Assembly: GCF_016765655.2 (NCBI RefSeq)
Contig: NZ_CP086106.1
Coordinates: 5,478,501 to 5,542,500 of the forward strand
From: Skermanella mucosa
GTDB taxonomy: Bacteria; Pseudomonadota; Alphaproteobacteria; Azospirillales; Azospirillaceae
Length of the DNA: 64,000 nt
Direction of reading: 5' to 3'
This document shows, piece after piece, positions 46,848 to 56,680 of this stretch. Position 1 is the first letter of the stretch. Every line of letters starts with the position of its first letter. The notes beneath the pieces are model-generated. The model did no database searches. It saw only the letters and a program-made list of their open reading frames with translations, and had not been told where the DNA came from. The position numbers and the translations under genes are program-made.

Positions 46848-47033
46848 GGGCAGGGTACCTGTCAGCGGTGCGTGGAAGGTCGAAACCACAGGGTAACGCG
46901 CCGCACCCCCGTCCCGACAGCATGCGCTCGCGGCATACTGGAAATTCGCGGCCATCGGTTATCATCCGCCGGCAATCATCTGACGGCAATCATGGGCGGC
47001 CATGTTCGACCGCCTGCGGCATCCGGAGGCACC

Positions 47034-47648
47034 ATGCGGCTTTATGACGATCCCTGTTCGGGCAACGGGTACAAGGTCAGGCTGATGCTGGCCCTTCTCG
47101 GGCAGGAGTACGAATACGTCCCGCTCGACATCGACAAGGCCGAGACCCGCACGCCGGAGTTCCTGGCGAAGAACCCGAACGGCCGCATCCCCTTGCTGGA
47201 ACTGGACGACGGCCGGCTGCTGCCGGAATCGAACGCCATCCTGCACTATCTGGCCGACGGCACGCCATACCTTCCGGCCGACCGGTTCGCCCACGCCCAG
47301 GTGCTGCAATGGATGTTCTTCGAGCAGTACAGCCACGAGCCGAACATCGCGACCGTTCGCTTCTGGCTGACCCACGGCGTCGAGATGACGCCCTGGCGCG
47401 AGGAATCCGTGGTCCAGAAGCGGATCGCCGGTTATGCGGCGCTCGACGTGATGGAAGCCCACCTGGCGCTGAACCGGTTCTTCGCCGCCGATACCTACAC
47501 CGTCGCCGACATCGCGCTCTATGCCTATACCCATGTCGCCCACGAGGGCGGCTTCGACCTGAAGCCCTATCCGTCGGTGCTGGCCTGGCTGAGCCGCGTG
47601 GCTGCGCATCCCGGACACGTGGCGATCACCGAGATTCCGGGGCGCTGA
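47034..47648 (+). CDS. glutathione S-transferase family protein
   Basis: A 204-residue GST: thioredoxin-fold N-domain (YDDPCSGNGYKVRLMLALLG, NPNGRIPLLELDDGRLLPESNAILHYLA) with Ser at the GSH site and an all-helical C-domain (DTYTVADIALYAYTH). A GGAGG site six bases before the ATG supports this start. Substrate unknown; one of three GST genes within 7 kb. Confidence 0.85.
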   Translation: MRLYDDPCSGNGYKVRLMLALLGQEYEYVPLDIDKAETRTPEFLAKNPNGRIPLLELDDGRLLPESNAILHYLADGTPYLPADRFAHAQVLQWMFFEQYSHEPNIATVRFWLTHGVEMTPWREESVVQKRIAGYAALDVMEAHLALNRFFAADTYTVADIALYAYTHVAHEGGFDLKPYPSVLAWLSRVAAHPGHVAITEIPGR

Positions 47649-47664
47649 TCCTGGACACGGCCGG

Positions 47665-48429
47665 TCAGCCGGGCAGCCAGACCTCGATCGTGCGCTCGCG
47701 CGGCTTCGGATCGTAATGGGTGAAGTCGACGACCCGGAAATCCTGGCCACCGAACCTTTCGCCATAGAGGCCGCCGAGCCGCTCGGCGAGGCTGGCCGCC
47801 GCGTCCCGGTCCTCGGGAAAGAAATAGCGTACGTTGCCGGAGGAGATGCTGCCCTGGACGGTGCGCGTATCGATGACGGTCAGCCCGTCGGACCGCAGGG
47901 CCCCGACCACGTCGGCGGCGACCGCCGCGAGCGACGGAACGGCGTAGTGATGCACGAACAGGCGCGCACCGCTCAACGGCGTCGGCGCCGCCGGCTCGGG
48001 CGGCGGAGCTTCCTCGGCCGGCGGCGGCTCCGGCTGCGGTTCCGATTCCGGCTGCGGCGCGGCTGCATCCTCCCCTCCCAGGGGAAGCGGGGCGCCCAGC
48101 ATTTCCGGTTCGATCACCACTGCGGTCGGCGACGCCGGACGGGCGGGACCCAGCACGTCGACGATCAGCACATAGGCCGCGATCCCCAGGCCGATGCCCG
48201 CCAGCAGGAAGCCCGCCAGGAAGCCCAGCAGGAAGCGTCCTCTCCGGCGTGGCGGCGGGGGCGATGGCAAGGGCGGGGGCGGGGATCTTCGCACCGGAGG
48301 GGCCGGATCCGGATCTGGAGCCGGTTCCGAGGGCCGTGCGGCGGCGCCCACGGGCCGCTTGAAACGGGGGAACTCCTCGTCGGACCAGTCCGCTGCGTCG
48401 GGAGGCGATAGCGGTCTGCGCGAAGTCAT
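47665..48429 (-). CDS. hypothetical membrane protein with Pro-rich linker and LytR_C-like end
   Basis: A 254-residue protein with no clear name. The first 65 residues are Pro/Arg-rich and cytoplasmic, then comes one membrane helix (about 66-90, FLLGFLAGFLLAGIGLGIAAYVL), a Pro/Glu-rich periplasmic linker and a C-terminal domain of about 105 residues (LFVHHYAVPSLAAVAADVV to THYDPKPRERTIEVWLPG) that resembles a LytR C-terminal or SPOR-like fold only weakly. The start overlaps nothing; RBS is weak. It is convergent with the GST gene. Confidence 0.6.
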   Translation of the reverse strand: MTSRRPLSPPDAADWSDEEFPRFKRPVGAAARPSEPAPDPDPAPPVRRSPPPPLPSPPPPRRRGRFLLGFLAGFLLAGIGLGIAAYVLIVDVLGPARPASPTAVVIEPEMLGAPLPLGGEDAAAPQPESEPQPEPPPAEEAPPPEPAAPTPLSGARLFVHHYAVPSLAAVAADVVGALRSDGLTVIDTRTVQGSISSGNVRYFFPEDRDAAASLAERLGGLYGERFGGQDFRVVDFTHYDPKPRERTIEVWLPG

Positions 48430-48502
48430 GTCGAGAACCCGATCTGGCTGGCGGTCCCTCTACAACTCCGGATCGGGTCCAAGGTTCATGCGAGAGGGGA
48501 TA

Positions 48503-48553
48503 TCTCCGCCGATCACGGCCTTATGGATGATAGGCATGGGTGATCGGCGGAGA
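48503..48553. terminator. long inverted repeat after ettA
   Basis: TCTCCGCCGATCAC (48503-48516) and GTGATCGGCGGAGA (48540-48553) are a perfect 14-bp inverted repeat with a 23-nt loop, starting 10 bp past the ettA stop. No T-tract follows, so it may be a processing or protective hairpin as well as a terminator. Confidence 0.55.
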
Positions 48554-48563
48554 CGCGTCCCGG

Positions 48564-50246
<1,683 letters not shown>

Positions 50247-50373
50247 GCGTCTCTCCGACCATATTCACGTGGATCAGGGTGCGACGGGACGCCACCGCAA
50301 CGGCCTCCCGTCGATGTTGCGCCTTATGTAGCGCAAGGAGCGTGGATTGGCGAGGTTTGACTGGCCGGCCCGC

Positions 50374-51591
50374 TCAGTCGTTGGCCTGGATGATCATGCG
50401 CAGCATGGGATAGACCTGCCCCGACCAGCGCCGCCCGTTGAATACGCCGTAGTGGCCGGCCCCGGCCTGGAAGTGGTGGTGCTTCAGGTGCGGGCGCAGG
50501 CCGGTGCACAGGTCCTGGGCCGCCAGGGTCTGGCCGACGGAACAGATGTCGTCGTTCTCGCCCTCGACGGTGAACAGGGCGGTGCGGCGGATCGCGGCCG
50601 GCTCGACGCGTTGGCCGTGCCATTCCAGCGTGCCCAGCGGCAGCGCGTGCTCCTGGAAGATCAGCCGGACGGTCTGGATGAAGAACTCGGCCGGCAAGTC
50701 CATCACGGCCAGGTACTCGTCGTAGAAGGTGCGGATCGCGTGGGCCTTCTCGTCCTCCCCGGCGACCAGATGCTCGTACAGGTCGCGGAACGCCTTGACG
50801 TGCCGCTCCAGGTTCATCTGCATGAAGGCGGCGAGCTGCACGAACCCGGGATAGACCCGCCGCATGGCGCCGGGATGGCGCAGCGGAACGGTGGAGATCA
50901 TCTTCTCCTCGAACCACTCGATCGGCTTGCTCATGGCCAGCTCGTTGACCTTGGTCGGGCTGACCCGGGTATCGATCGGGCCGGCCATCAGGGTCATGCT
51001 GCGCGGCTGGGAATGGTTGTCCGACTGGGCCATCACCGCGACCGCCGCCAGCACCGCGACCGAAGGCTGGCAGACCGCCACCACGTGGCAGTCGCGCCCC
51101 AGGAACTCGAAGAACCCGATCAGGTAGTCGACATAGGAGTCGAAGTCGAACCGGCCTTCCGACAGCGGCACGTCGCGGGCATTGTGCCAGTCGGTGATGT
51201 AAACGTCGTGCTCGGCCAGCATGGTCTGACAGGTGCCGCGCAGCAGGGTCGCGAAATGCCCCGACATGGGGGCGACCACCAGCACCCGCGGCTCCTGGAC
51301 CGGCAGGTCCTTGCGGAAGCGGACCAGCGAGCAGAACGGGGTGCGGTGGACCACCTCCTCGGTCACCCCGACCTCGCGGTGGCCCACGGTCACGGAGCGG
51401 ATGCCGAAATCGGGGCGGGTGTGGGTGGTGCCCATGCAGGACAGGACCTCCAGCGCCGCCGACAGCCGGCGAGCCATCCCGCCCGTCCCGATCCCCGGCC
51501 AGGGCTGGCCGAAGACGGCGCTGGAACTCCGCGCCATCCAGCGGAGCGGATCGAGGATGTCGGACTGGTGCTGGTACATCTGGTAAATCAT
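50374..51591 (-). CDS. phaZ: intracellular polyhydroxyalkanoate depolymerase
   Basis: A 405-residue PhaZ of the intracellular type. The cysteine nucleophile is in VVAVCQPSVAVLAA, replacing the usual serine, and Asp/His lie near DEYLAVMDL and GAGHYGVFNGRRWSGQVYPM. The start IYQMYQHQSDILDPLRWMA is the signature of this family. It degrades stored PHA granules to monomers. Divergent from a GST gene with a 248-bp spacer. Confidence 0.94.
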   Translation of the reverse strand: MIYQMYQHQSDILDPLRWMARSSSAVFGQPWPGIGTGGMARRLSAALEVLSCMGTTHTRPDFGIRSVTVGHREVGVTEEVVHRTPFCSLVRFRKDLPVQEPRVLVVAPMSGHFATLLRGTCQTMLAEHDVYITDWHNARDVPLSEGRFDFDSYVDYLIGFFEFLGRDCHVVAVCQPSVAVLAAVAVMAQSDNHSQPRSMTLMAGPIDTRVSPTKVNELAMSKPIEWFEEKMISTVPLRHPGAMRRVYPGFVQLAAFMQMNLERHVKAFRDLYEHLVAGEDEKAHAIRTFYDEYLAVMDLPAEFFIQTVRLIFQEHALPLGTLEWHGQRVEPAAIRRTALFTVEGENDDICSVGQTLAAQDLCTGLRPHLKHHHFQAGAGHYGVFNGRRWSGQVYPMLRMIIQAND

Positions 51592-51839
51592 ACGCGCTCA
51601 CCCGATCCGCTGAGGGGAATGCTTGATTTCAAAACGAACGAATGATCCGCCGAAAACCCGGCTGCACAAGAAATCGGCAACTCGCCGAAGAAATAAACGT
51701 CGTGAAACCCACTTCCCCGCCTATACGAAATGATAGGCAAAACCTCCGCCAAGCAACAGCGTTTCTTCTGGACTTGCAAGCGCCCCGCACGCAATCCTTG
51801 GGGCATCGAACGGCACCCCGCCCGGAAGGGATCCCAGCC

Positions 51840-52499
51840 ATGGCCGACGCCACCCTCGTCATCAGCAGCAAGAACTATTCCTCGTGGTCGCTTCGGGGCT
51901 GGCTCCTGGCGCGGATGTCGGGGCTGAAGTTCGAGGAGCGGATCATCTCCCTCGACGACTCCTCGGCCAAGGCGGAGATCCTGCTGCTGTCCCCGTCGAT
52001 CCTGGTGCCGTGCCTGATCCATGGCGGCAACTCGGTCTGGGACACGCTGGCGATCGGCGAGTACCTCAACGAGGTCAGGCCGGCCGGCAAGGGCCTGCTG
52101 CCCGAGGATGCGGGCGCGCGCGCCCATTGCCGATCGATCTGCGGGGAAATGCATTCGGGCTTCGCCGGGCTTCGCTCGGCCCTGCCGATGAACCTGAAGC
52201 GGCGCTATCCCGGCTTCAAGGTATGGGCGGGGGCGCTCGCCGACATCGAGCGGATCGCCGACATCTGGCGCGACTGCCTGGGAAAATACGGCGGCCCCTA
52301 CCTGTTCGGCACGACGCCGACCATGGCCGACGCGATGTACGCGCCGGTGACCACCCGCTTCCAGACCTACGACGTCAAGCTGGACAAGGTCTGCGCGGGT
52401 TATTGCGCCAATATCCTGTCCCTGCCCGACATGGCCGAATGGTTCGAGGCCGCGAGGATGGAACCCGACGAACTGCCTGAGCTGGACGCGGAGTTCTGA
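51840..52499 (+). CDS. glutathione S-transferase family protein
   Basis: A 219-residue GST-like protein. N-terminal thioredoxin fold (VISSKNYSSWSLRGWLLARMSG) with Ser at the active site and a conserved SPSILVPCLIHGGNSVWDTLAIGEYL; helical C-domain with PYLFGTTPTMADAMYAPVTTRF. Family of bacterial GSTs of unknown substrate. The ATG at the edge of a GGGATCCCAGCC leader is chosen; a longer frame upstream is rich in rare codons. The minus-strand neighbours are a VOC protein and another GST. Confidence 0.84.
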   Translation: MADATLVISSKNYSSWSLRGWLLARMSGLKFEERIISLDDSSAKAEILLLSPSILVPCLIHGGNSVWDTLAIGEYLNEVRPAGKGLLPEDAGARAHCRSICGEMHSGFAGLRSALPMNLKRRYPGFKVWAGALADIERIADIWRDCLGKYGGPYLFGTTPTMADAMYAPVTTRFQTYDVKLDKVCAGYCANILSLPDMAEWFEAARMEPDELPELDAEF

Positions 52500-52518
52500 G
52501 AACCCCGCGCCGCGGGCG

Positions 52519-52965
52519 TCACTCCGCCCAGGGATCGTAACTCCCGAAGGTCCAGACATGGCCCTCGGGGTCGCGGCAGGTATAGTCCCTGCCGCCATAA
52601 TCCTGGTCCCTGATGTCGATGGCGATCCGCGCGCCGGCCGCCCTGGCACGGGCGTAATGCGCGTCGACATCCTCCACCACCACATAGATGCCCTGGGTAT
52701 TCGCCCCGCCCAGCTCGTCCGGCTGGCGCATCAAGGCCCCATAGTCGCTCTCGACCGCGGAACCGAGCATGACCATACCCCGACCGCCGGTCCGACCCGT
52801 GGAAATCTCGGCATGGGCGATGGTGCCGTCCCCGTTCGGGTAGACCGCATGCCGCTCGAAGCCGAAGGCATCGCACAGCCAGTCGATCGCGGCGGGCGCA
52901 TCGCGATAGCGCAGGCAGGGAACCGCGCTGCCGGTCCCGGTCCCGGTCCTGGAAGAGCCGGCCAT
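52519..52965 (-). CDS. VOC-family (glyoxalase/bleomycin-resistance-like) protein
   Basis: A 148-residue VOC protein: AVPCLRYRDAPAAIDWLCDAFGFERHAVYPNGDGTIAHAEI and the second half GIYVVVEDVDAHYARARAAGARIAIDIRDQDYGGRDYTCRDPEGHVWTFGSY in short form show both beta-alpha-beta motifs and the metal-binding DPEGH. Members bind metal and act in detoxification or ring cleavage. Its start overlaps the stop of the GST gene upstream as TGATG. Confidence 0.83.
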   Translation of the reverse strand: MAGSSRTGTGTGSAVPCLRYRDAPAAIDWLCDAFGFERHAVYPNGDGTIAHAEISTGRTGGRGMVMLGSAVESDYGALMRQPDELGGANTQGIYVVVEDVDAHYARARAAGARIAIDIRDQDYGGRDYTCRDPEGHVWTFGSYDPWAE

Positions 52966-53585
52966 CACGCGCCCGCCGCGTCGATCGCCAGCGCCCGCTG
53001 GAAGGCCGGGCGGTCCAGGCAGCGCCTGACATACTCCTCGAACGCGGGGCGGCGCGGCACGACGCCGATGATGTCCATGCCGTAATGCAGGTCGATGCCG
53101 AGCAGCACGTCGGCGGCGGAGAAGCGTTCGCCGAGGATCCAGCCGCCCCGATTCCCGGCATCGGCCAGCGCCTCCTCCAGGACCGCGAAGACCCGGTCGA
53201 AACTGCCCCATCCCGTGGCGGCGCTATCGGTCGTCCAGCCGTTCATCCGCTCGGAAAAGGCGGGGTCCACGCAACCGGCGGAGAAGAACAGCCATTGGAG
53301 ATAGCGGCCGCGCGCCGGATCGCCGACCGGGGGCGCCAGGCCCGCTTCGGGAAAGCGGTCGGCCACGTAGGCGCAGATCGCCCCCGACTCGGCGACGACG
53401 GCCTCCCCGTCCACCAGCGCCGGGACCTTGGCCATGGGATTGACGCGGCGGTACTCCGGCGTGGACTGGGCCCCGGTGGAAAGATCGACCAAGACCCTTT
53501 CATACGGGCATCCCGCCTCCTCCAGCAGCCAGAGCGCCCGCATGGACCGGGTCCGCGGCATCCAGTACAGCCTCATCACAGTCAT
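52965..53585 (-). CDS. glutathione S-transferase family protein
   Basis: A 206-residue GST: MRLYWMPRTRSMRALWLLEE, NPMAKVPALVDGEAVVAESGAICAYVA with the GSH-binding Glu-Ser pair, and SAADVLLGIDLHYGMDIIG in the helical domain. The active-site residue looks like Ser in RTRS. Overlaps the VOC gene by one base, so they are co-expressed. Substrate unknown. Confidence 0.85.
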   Translation of the reverse strand: MTVMRLYWMPRTRSMRALWLLEEAGCPYERVLVDLSTGAQSTPEYRRVNPMAKVPALVDGEAVVAESGAICAYVADRFPEAGLAPPVGDPARGRYLQWLFFSAGCVDPAFSERMNGWTTDSAATGWGSFDRVFAVLEEALADAGNRGGWILGERFSAADVLLGIDLHYGMDIIGVVPRRPAFEEYVRRCLDRPAFQRALAIDAAGA

Positions 53586-53739
53586 GGCCCTCGCCTCCCA
53601 TCAGGTTCGAAAGACATTCAACGACCAGAACAATACGTGAACATCCATACCCTGTCCAGCCACGCCGGATGGACCTGTACGACCGAGTGTATATGACGAT
53701 AGGATCGTCCGGATCACCGCCTGAAATCGGGAGGAGGCC

Positions 53740-54516
53740 ATGACGGCTTCGCCGAAGGACCGGAGAATCCAGGGTTCCTGGCACGACAATGCCGGGCGGT
53801 GGACCGCCGCGGTGCGGTCGGGAGCGATCACCAGCCGCCGGGCGGGAACCGACTCGGCCATCCTCGGGGCCATCGTCGAGGCCGTCGCCCGCCTGCGTCC
53901 CGCCTGTATCCTGGGCCATGTCCTGGATCTCGGCTGCGGCGAGGGCTGGCTCACACGCCGCCTGCGCGCCGAAGCGGGTTGCCGGGTCACCGGTGCCGAC
54001 GGCAGCGCCGAACTGGTCCGGCTGGCCCGCGAGGCCGATCCGGACGGCCGCTATCTTCATGCCGATTACGCCGCGATCGCCGCCGACCCCGGTTGCCTCG
54101 GCGGACCGTTCGACGCCGTCGCGGCCAATTTCGCGCTTCTGGACGAGGATCTGTCGGGCCTGCTCCGGGCCCTGGCGATCTGCGCGCCGGCAGGGTCGCT
54201 GGTGATCCAGACCGTGCATCCCTGGACCGCGTGCGGCGACGGCCCCTATGCCGACGGCTGGCGCGAGGAGAGCTTCGCCGGGTTCGGCGGCCCCGGCGGC
54301 GAGGCCTGGAGCCCGATGCCCTGGTATTTCCGGACGCTCGAAACCTGGATCGGGGACCTGCGGGACGGCGGCTGGCGGGTGGCCGACCTGCGGGAGCCGG
54401 CCGACCCGCAGACCGGCCGGCCGCTCTCGCTGGTGCTGACCTGCGCGGCGATCACGCCGGAACGCCGGGGCCGGGTTACGGCATCACCGCGCGAAGCACC
54501 TGCCAGCGCTCCCTGA
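53740..54516 (+). CDS. class I SAM-dependent methyltransferase
   Basis: A 258-residue protein with VLDLGCGEGWLTRRLRAEAG, the acidic motif TGADGSAEL and the NFALLDEDLSGLLRAL segment. The tail contains SPMPWYFRTLETWIGDLRDGGW, seen in some carotenoid or ubiquinone-type methyltransferases. Substrate unknown. Its 3' end overlaps the convergent glycosyltransferase gene by 41 bp. Confidence 0.83.
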   Translation: MTASPKDRRIQGSWHDNAGRWTAAVRSGAITSRRAGTDSAILGAIVEAVARLRPACILGHVLDLGCGEGWLTRRLRAEAGCRVTGADGSAELVRLAREADPDGRYLHADYAAIAADPGCLGGPFDAVAANFALLDEDLSGLLRALAICAPAGSLVIQTVHPWTACGDGPYADGWREESFAGFGGPGGEAWSPMPWYFRTLETWIGDLRDGGWRVADLREPADPQTGRPLSLVLTCAAITPERRGRVTASPREAPASAP

Positions 54517-55966
54517 ACAACGCGCCGCCGACCACGGCCAGCCCCAGGATCGTCGTGCCGAGCAGGGGCGAGTACCAGCCCTCGTGTAGCACCATGGTGA
54601 AGAACAGGCAGGCCCCCAGCATGATCTCCGGAATGCCGGTCGGGCCGGCGCGGCGGACCGCCGCCGCGGGGATCGCGGGCCGCGCCGGGCCGCCGCCCAT
54701 CTTGGGCGTGCGCACGAAGGGCGACTGCCTGCCCACGGCGGCCTCGTACACCGCGCGGGAGTTGGACAGGATCAGGCCCGAGGTCAGCGTCATCGCGGCC
54801 AGCACGCTCAGCGGGACGGCTCGCAGCGGCCGGCGGCCCAGCGCCACCTGGCCCAGGGTGACGAAGGTGGTCGCCGAGAAGACGCCCATGGCGGTCGCGA
54901 CCAGACCCAGGACCGACAGCGCCAGCGGCTGCTGGCCGGCCTCCATCCAGAGCAGCGACAGCGAGGTGGTCAGGCACAGGGCCGCCAGCGGGCAGAACAG
55001 CGACTGCCCGACCTCCAGCGTCAGCGCCAGCTTGGACAAGGCCGGCAGACGGGAGCGCCAGACCGCCGGCAGCAGCTTGCGGGCGACCTGGGCGAAGCCC
55101 TTGTTCCAGCGGTGCTGCTGGGTCCGCCAGGCGGCCAGCGTCGTCGGCAGCTCGCCGGGCGCCGCCACGTCGGGCGCGTAGGCGGCGCGCCAGCCGGCGA
55201 GATGGGCGCGCACCGAGAGGTCCAGGTCCTCGGTCAGCGTGTCGGCGGTCCAGCCGCCCGCGTCGTCGATCGCCTCGCGCCTCCAGACGCCGCAGGTCCC
55301 GTTGAACGGCAGCACCAGCCCGGTCGCCGAGCGGACCGACTGCTCGACCCCGAAATGGGCGTCCAGCATCACGGCCTGGGCGCGGGTCAGCAGGTTCTGG
55401 CCGGCGTTCAGGTGCTCCCACCGGGCCTGCACGAAGGCGAGGCCGCGGTCCGCCGCCAGGATCGGGACGGTGCGCTTCAGGAAATCGGCCGGCGGGACGA
55501 AATCGGCGTCGAAGATCGCGACGAAGGGGCTGTCGTCGCGGTCCAGCCCGTTGGCCAGCGCGCCCGCCTTGAAACCGGTGCGGTCGCGCCGGTGGATCAC
55601 CGTGATGTCCAGCCCGGTGCGGCGCAGTTCGTCGGCGAACCGCCTCGAGATCTCCTCGGAACCGTCGGTGCTGTCGTCCAGCACCTGGATGGCGAGCCGG
55701 TCGCGCGGCCAGTCCAGGGCGGCGGCGCGGATCGCCCGCTCGATCAGCATGCCCTCGTTGAAGGCGGGCAGTTGAACCAGGACTTTCGGATGATCTTCGG
55801 GAGCCGTGACGACCAGGCGCTCGGGCCCAGTGCGCAGGGCTCCCCGGCGGGAGCGCAGGAAGGCCACGGAAAGGCCGAGCAGGTTGCAGCTGAGGGCGAA
55901 CAACATGACGAGGGAGAGGGAGAGAAGGAGGTACAAGAGCCACTGAACGACGGTCACGACAGGCAT
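54476..55966 (-). CDS. family 2 glycosyltransferase, cellulose-synthase-like
   Basis: A 496-residue membrane enzyme. An N-terminal membrane helix (WLLYLLLSLSLVMLFAL), then the GT-A domain with VLVQLPAFNEGMLI, VLDDSTDGSEEI, IFDADFVPPADFL, the acceptor motif TEDLDLSVRAH and the QxxRW motif in AWRTQQHRWNKG, then four to five membrane helices. It is a processive beta-glycan synthase of the CslA/Bcs-like type, acting on an exported polysaccharide. The start at MPVVTVVQ is chosen; upstream is non-family. Confidence 0.9.
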   Translation of the reverse strand: MPVVTVVQWLLYLLLSLSLVMLFALSCNLLGLSVAFLRSRRGALRTGPERLVVTAPEDHPKVLVQLPAFNEGMLIERAIRAAALDWPRDRLAIQVLDDSTDGSEEISRRFADELRRTGLDITVIHRRDRTGFKAGALANGLDRDDSPFVAIFDADFVPPADFLKRTVPILAADRGLAFVQARWEHLNAGQNLLTRAQAVMLDAHFGVEQSVRSATGLVLPFNGTCGVWRREAIDDAGGWTADTLTEDLDLSVRAHLAGWRAAYAPDVAAPGELPTTLAAWRTQQHRWNKGFAQVARKLLPAVWRSRLPALSKLALTLEVGQSLFCPLAALCLTTSLSLLWMEAGQQPLALSVLGLVATAMGVFSATTFVTLGQVALGRRPLRAVPLSVLAAMTLTSGLILSNSRAVYEAAVGRQSPFVRTPKMGGGPARPAIPAAAVRRAGPTGIPEIMLGACLFFTMVLHEGWYSPLLGTTILGLAVVGGALFRERWQVLRAVMP

Positions 55967-56353
55967 TCCCCGATCACCCTCTATGGTTTCCACGAACGGC
56001 CGGCCAACCGATGAACATACGGCGATGAACATCCGGCTGCCGGCGCTTAGTCCCGGTACAGGCATCGAACTACATCTCCGGATATGCAGTCACGCTGTGC
56101 CAAGGCGGTGATATCGGCGTCGCAAGGATGTCCCCGCGATAGCGCCCCGCCCGAGGATTGAAGTGCCGCCCCGGCACCCCCAAGTAGTTTGATATCGGGG
56201 GTCCGGGCCCCTCTGGCGGCAGCTCCAGCAAGCGCCGCGATGTCGGACCTCTCCACCTGCACGCCGTGCATCTGGAGGGTTCGGACCATGGTTCCTTCTC
56301 AGAAACCGCAGGCTGCAGGTTACCGTCAGCCCTTTCTCCCGAGGAGACCGCCG
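55967..56353. other. intergenic region with one doubtful small reading frame
   Basis: A 387-bp spacer between divergent genes. A minus-strand frame at 56047-56289 (80 residues, MVRTLQMHGVQVERSD start) has an AAGGAACC ribosome site, but its codon use drops in quality toward the end and it has no family I recognise, so it is not called. The plus strand has a GAGGAGACC site leading into the zeta-like gene. Confidence 0.4.
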
Positions 56354-56680
56354 ATGCCCGCTTCCCATCATAAGCATACCGTCCCGGAGCTTGACGCTCC
56401 CTGCCCGTTCGACGCGACCGACGGCTATGTTACCGCCCGCCGCAACCTGCTGCTCGGCCTGTGGGCCGGCCGCAGGCTGTCCCTCACCGGCACCGACCTG
56501 GAGACCTATGCGCGCTCCGTCGTCAAGGCCGACCGCGACGAGCCGGGGCACGAGGACGTACTGCGCAAGGTGCGCGCCGATCTGGAGCGGGCCGGCTGCC
56601 CGGTGCCGGAAGCCGAGTTGACCAGCCGGCTGGTCGCCTGCCATGCGGAGGCGAGCCGCCAGTGCGCCGCGACGGACTGA
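56354..56680 (+). CDS. ATPase inhibitor zeta-subunit-like protein (DUF1476), divergent copy
   Basis: A 108-residue paralogue of the F1F0-ATPase zeta subunit of alphaproteobacteria. The helical core ARRNLLLGLWAGRRLSLTGT, YARSVVKADRDEPGHEDVLRKVRADLERAG is conserved, but the N-terminal inhibitory segment that in true zeta reads like FDDREKAFEAKFAHDEE is replaced by SHHKHTVPELDAPCPFDATDGY. It may therefore have another partner. The ATG has GAGGAGACC just before it. The 3' end overlaps the amidoligase gene by 19 bp. Confidence 0.78.
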   Translation: MPASHHKHTVPELDAPCPFDATDGYVTARRNLLLGLWAGRRLSLTGTDLETYARSVVKADRDEPGHEDVLRKVRADLERAGCPVPEAELTSRLVACHAEASRQCAATD

